From DTU089 sp002440045 (GTDB lineage: Bacteria; Bacillota; Clostridia; Oscillospirales; Acutalibacteraceae): 33,254 nt of DNA. The position numbers were made by a program, and so were the translations under genes. Shown here piece after piece: positions 31,109-33,254 of this stretch. Below the pieces are notes generated by a model. That model did no database searches, was not told where the DNA came from, and worked only from the letters and a program-made list of their open reading frames with translations. Each line of letters opens with the position of its first letter. Within the stretch, counting starts at the first letter, position 1. The stretch covers positions 1 through 33,254 of the forward strand of contig CALABP010000060.1 of the NCBI GenBank assembly GCA_937885695.1, written 5' to 3'.

Positions 31109-32905
31109 ATGGCAGAAAACAGATATATCGGGGATTATCCCGTTATCGGTATTCGTCCCATTATTGACGGCAGACGCGGCCCGCTTAAGGTCAGGGAATC
31201 GCTCGAAGAGCAGACCATGAACATGGCGAAATCCGCCGCAAAGCTTTTCACGGAGAACCTCAGATATTCAAACGGCGAGCCCGTTAAGGTTGTTATTTCG
31301 AGCACCTCTATCGGCAGAGTCGCAGAGGCGGCGCAGTGTGCCGACGAATTCAGAAAAGCGGGCGTAGCCATTACGCTTTCGGTTACTCCCTGCTGGTGCT
31401 ACGGCTCGGAGACTATGGATATGGATCCCACGACGATAAAAGGCGTTTGGGGCTTTAACGCGACAGAGCGCCCCGGCGCGGTTTATCTTGCGGCTGTTCT
31501 TGCGGCTCACGCGCAAAAGGGTCTTCCCGCATTCGGCATTTACGGCCACGACGTTCAGGAGGCTGACGACACCACAATCCCCGCAGACGTTGAAGAAAAG
31601 CTTCTTCGCTTTGCAAGAGCCGCTGTTGCCGCCGCCACAATGAGAGGCAAATCATATCTTCAGATTGGCTCTATTTGCATGGGTATTGCCGGTTCTTCAA
31701 TCGACACCGACTTTATCGAGGAATATCTCGGCATGCGCGTTGAGTCTGTTGACGAGGTTGAAATTCTTCGCCGTATGGAAGAAAATATTTATGACGAAGA
31801 AGAATACAAAAGAGCCTATGCATGGGTTAAAGAGCACTGCAAAGAGGGCTTTGACAAAAACCCCGACTTTGTAAGAAAGAGCGACGAGCAGAAAGAAAAA
31901 GACTGGCAGTTTACGGTCAAGATGATGTGCATTATCAAAGACCTTATGAACGGCAACAAGAATCTTCCCGAGGGCAGAGAGGAAGAGGCCGTCGGCCACA
32001 ACGCCATAGCGGCGGGCTTCCAGGGTCAGAGACAGTGGACAGACCACTATCCGAACGCCGACTTTGCCGAAGCTATGCTTAACACCTCGTTTGACTGGAA
32101 CGGCACGCGCGAGCCTTATGTTCTTGCGACCGAAAACGACACATTAAACGGCCTCGGAATGCTCTTTATGAAGCTTCTTACAAACAAGCCGCAGATGTTT
32201 GCCGACGTTCGTACATATTGGAGCCCCGAAGCCACAAAGCGCGTAACAGGCTATGAGCTTGAAGGCGTTGCAAAAGAGGGCAAAGGCTTTATTCATCTTA
32301 TAAACTCCGGCGCTTGCTGCCTTGACGCTTGCGGCGAAATGAAAGACGAAAACGGCAACGGCGTTATGAAAGAATGGTATAACGTAACAGAGGACGACAA
32401 GAAAAAGATTCTTGAAGCCACCACTTGGTGCCCTGCCGACAACGGATATTTCCGCGGCGGCGGATTCTCGGGCAGATTCCTTACGAGAGCCGAAATGCCC
32501 GCAACCATGATAAGACTTAACCTTGTTAAAGGCTTAGGGCCGACGCTTCAGATTTGCGAGGGCTATACCGTTAACCTTCCCGATGAGGTTTCAGACAAGC
32601 TTTGGAAGCGCACCGACTACACATGGCCCTGCACATGGTTTACACCCATTCTTAACGGCAAGGGTGCTTTCACAAGCGCTTATGACGTAATGAACCACTG
32701 GGGCGCAAACCACGGCGCAATCTCCTACGGCCACATCGGCGCAGACCTCATTACGCTTTGCTCAATGCTTCGTATACCCGTTTCTCTTCACAATGTTCCC
32801 GAAGAGAAAATCTTCCGTCCCGCTTGCTGGAACGCATTCGGCACGCAGGATAAAGAGGGCGCAGACTTCAGAGCATGCGCGGCATACGGCCCGTTGTACA
32901 AATAA
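31109..32905 (+). CDS. fucI: L-fucose isomerase
   Basis: Converts L-fucose to L-fuculose, the first step of fucose use, and can also act on D-arabinose. The 598 residues align with E. coli FucI nearly end to end: IGIRPIIDGRRGPLKVRESL, TPCWCYGSETMDMDP, YGHDVQEADDTTIPADVEEK (only parts quoted), AAGFQGQRQWTDHYPN and NWGANHG-type stretches. The metal ligands of E. coli (Glu337, Asp361, His528) correspond to Glu342 in ATEND, Asp366 in FADVRTY and His535 in GANHG. The start is ATG 31109-31111 after AAAGGA; the upstream in-frame ATGs lie within or before that site. No kinase, aldolase or transporter genes for fucose are in the window. Fucose is released from host mucin or dietary glycans, fitting a gut bacterium. 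Confidence 0.97.
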   Translation: MAENRYIGDYPVIGIRPIIDGRRGPLKVRESLEEQTMNMAKSAAKLFTENLRYSNGEPVKVVISSTSIGRVAEAAQCADEFRKAGVAITLSVTPCWCYGSETMDMDPTTIKGVWGFNATERPGAVYLAAVLAAHAQKGLPAFGIYGHDVQEADDTTIPADVEEKLLRFARAAVAAATMRGKSYLQIGSICMGIAGSSIDTDFIEEYLGMRVESVDEVEILRRMEENIYDEEEYKRAYAWVKEHCKEGFDKNPDFVRKSDEQKEKDWQFTVKMMCIIKDLMNGNKNLPEGREEEAVGHNAIAAGFQGQRQWTDHYPNADFAEAMLNTSFDWNGTREPYVLATENDTLNGLGMLFMKLLTNKPQMFADVRTYWSPEATKRVTGYELEGVAKEGKGFIHLINSGACCLDACGEMKDENGNGVMKEWYNVTEDDKKKILEATTWCPADNGYFRGGGFSGRFLTRAEMPATMIRLNLVKGLGPTLQICEGYTVNLPDEVSDKLWKRTDYTWPCTWFTPILNGKGAFTSAYDVMNHWGANHGAISYGHIGADLITLCSMLRIPVSLHNVPEEKIFRPACWNAFGTQDKEGADFRACAAYGPLYK

Positions 32906-32936
32906 GCCGTTAGCTGTTAGCTATTAGCCGTTAGCC
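32906..32936 (+). repeat. GTTAGC heptamer array after fucI
   Basis: Starts directly after the fucI stop and reads GCCGTTAGCTGTTAGCTATT and so on, the same degenerate heptamer as at 26966. The parallel position after another gene's stop suggests insertion at gene ends is tolerated. Confidence 0.8.
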
Positions 32937-32984
32937 TGAGTGGCAGTAACTTGTATATTTTCATTTTTATATTGTTATAAAATG

Positions 32985-33025
32985 AACCCTGTGAATGAAA
33001 TGTTTTTTCTTTCACGGGGTTTTAT
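32985..33025 (+). terminator. AACCCTG-type hairpin, probable fucI terminator
   Basis: AACCCTGTGAATGAAA pairs with CTTTCACGGGGTTT across a T-rich loop and is followed by TTATT. It is the fourth member of the AACCCTGTGAA hairpin group (others at 27329, 27384 and 27582). Confidence 0.72.
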
Positions 33026-33030
33026 TATCA

Positions 33031-33254
33031 GCCGTTAGCCGTTGGCCGTTAGCGCGGCGATGCCGCACGAGCCGTTAGCCACTAGCTGTTAGCCATTATA
33101 CCCGCTTGCGCGGGAGCCGTGGGAACGCTTACGCGTTCTGGCGGGCGGCAGATTGCCATAAAAGCCGTTGGCTATTAGCTGTTAGCCATTATACCCGCTT
33201 GCGCGGGAGCCGTGGGAACGCTTACGCGTTCCGGCGGGCGGCAGATTGCCGCCC
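33031..33254 (+). repeat. tandem 93-bp composite repeat
   Basis: A GTTAGC array (33031-33053) is followed by two copies of a 93-bp unit starting at 33071 and 33164. Each unit is a short GTTAGC array, then CCCGCTTGCGCGGG, then GGGAACGCTTACGCGTTC, then GGCGGGCGGCAGATTGCC. The copies differ at a handful of positions. The second runs off the window end with GCCGCCC. It extends the same module seen at 27074. Confidence 0.88.

Overview
The window looks like a piece of a low-to-moderate GC, spore-forming Gram-positive chromosome of class Clostridia, probably a gut Oscillospirales/Ruminococcaceae-type bacterium. This is inferred from an alpha/beta-type small acid-soluble spore protein, a SpoVB-like flippase, a CwlD-like amidase, a T-box leader on a leuS operon, a Bacillus-type SOS box at recA, a dockerin-bearing leucine-rich-repeat surface protein and an L-fucose isomerase. 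No species can be named from sequence alone.

Layout. 1-960 (minus): a polysaccharide deacetylase cut off inside its first catalytic motif, preceded by an intact N-acetylmuramoyl-L-alanine amidase. 1124-1459 (plus): a promoter, a long leader, tRNA-Leu(CAG) and a terminator, followed by a tandem 33-bp repeat. 1784-12712 (minus): an operon-like run recJ, rel, dtd, MBL hydrolase, hemZ, nucleoside kinase, spoVB-like gene, mazG (broken by an in-frame stop), HU. 12728-18417 (minus): recA, recX, rimO, pgsA, cysS, yhbY behind a promoter with an SOS box. 18559-20640 (plus): rpmB, then a secreted LRR protein with a C-terminal dockerin, then stacked hairpins. 20710-20966 (minus): a spore SASP gene. 21141-21942 (plus): an MNT nucleotidyltransferase/HEPN pair resembling a type VII toxin-antitoxin. 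22005-26963 (plus): a T-box leader and nadD, yqeK, rsfS, leuS and a peptidase S51-family gene. 26964-27907: about 940 bp of non-coding repeat modules. 27908-30323 (minus): an ABC exporter permease and ATPase. 30330-30880: a non-coding, highly palindromic block. 31026-32905 (plus): fucI alone. 32906-33254: more of the same repeat family.

Most genes are housekeeping: DNA repair (recA, recX, recJ), stringent response, translation quality control and tRNA charging (dtd, cysS, leuS, rimO, rsfS), cofactors (nadD, hemZ) and envelope. The accessory interest lies in four places. First, the non-coding repeat blocks at 26964-27907, 30330-30880 and 32906-33254. Second, the MNT/HEPN pair. Third, the dockerin-LRR protein. 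Fourth, two damaged genes: mazG with one in-frame stop that separates the halves of its catalytic metal motif, and a deacetylase truncated exactly where a roughly 30-nt element begins that recurs 20 kb away after the dockerin gene. I found no complete transposon, prophage or CRISPR array, and no clearly unprecedented protein system.
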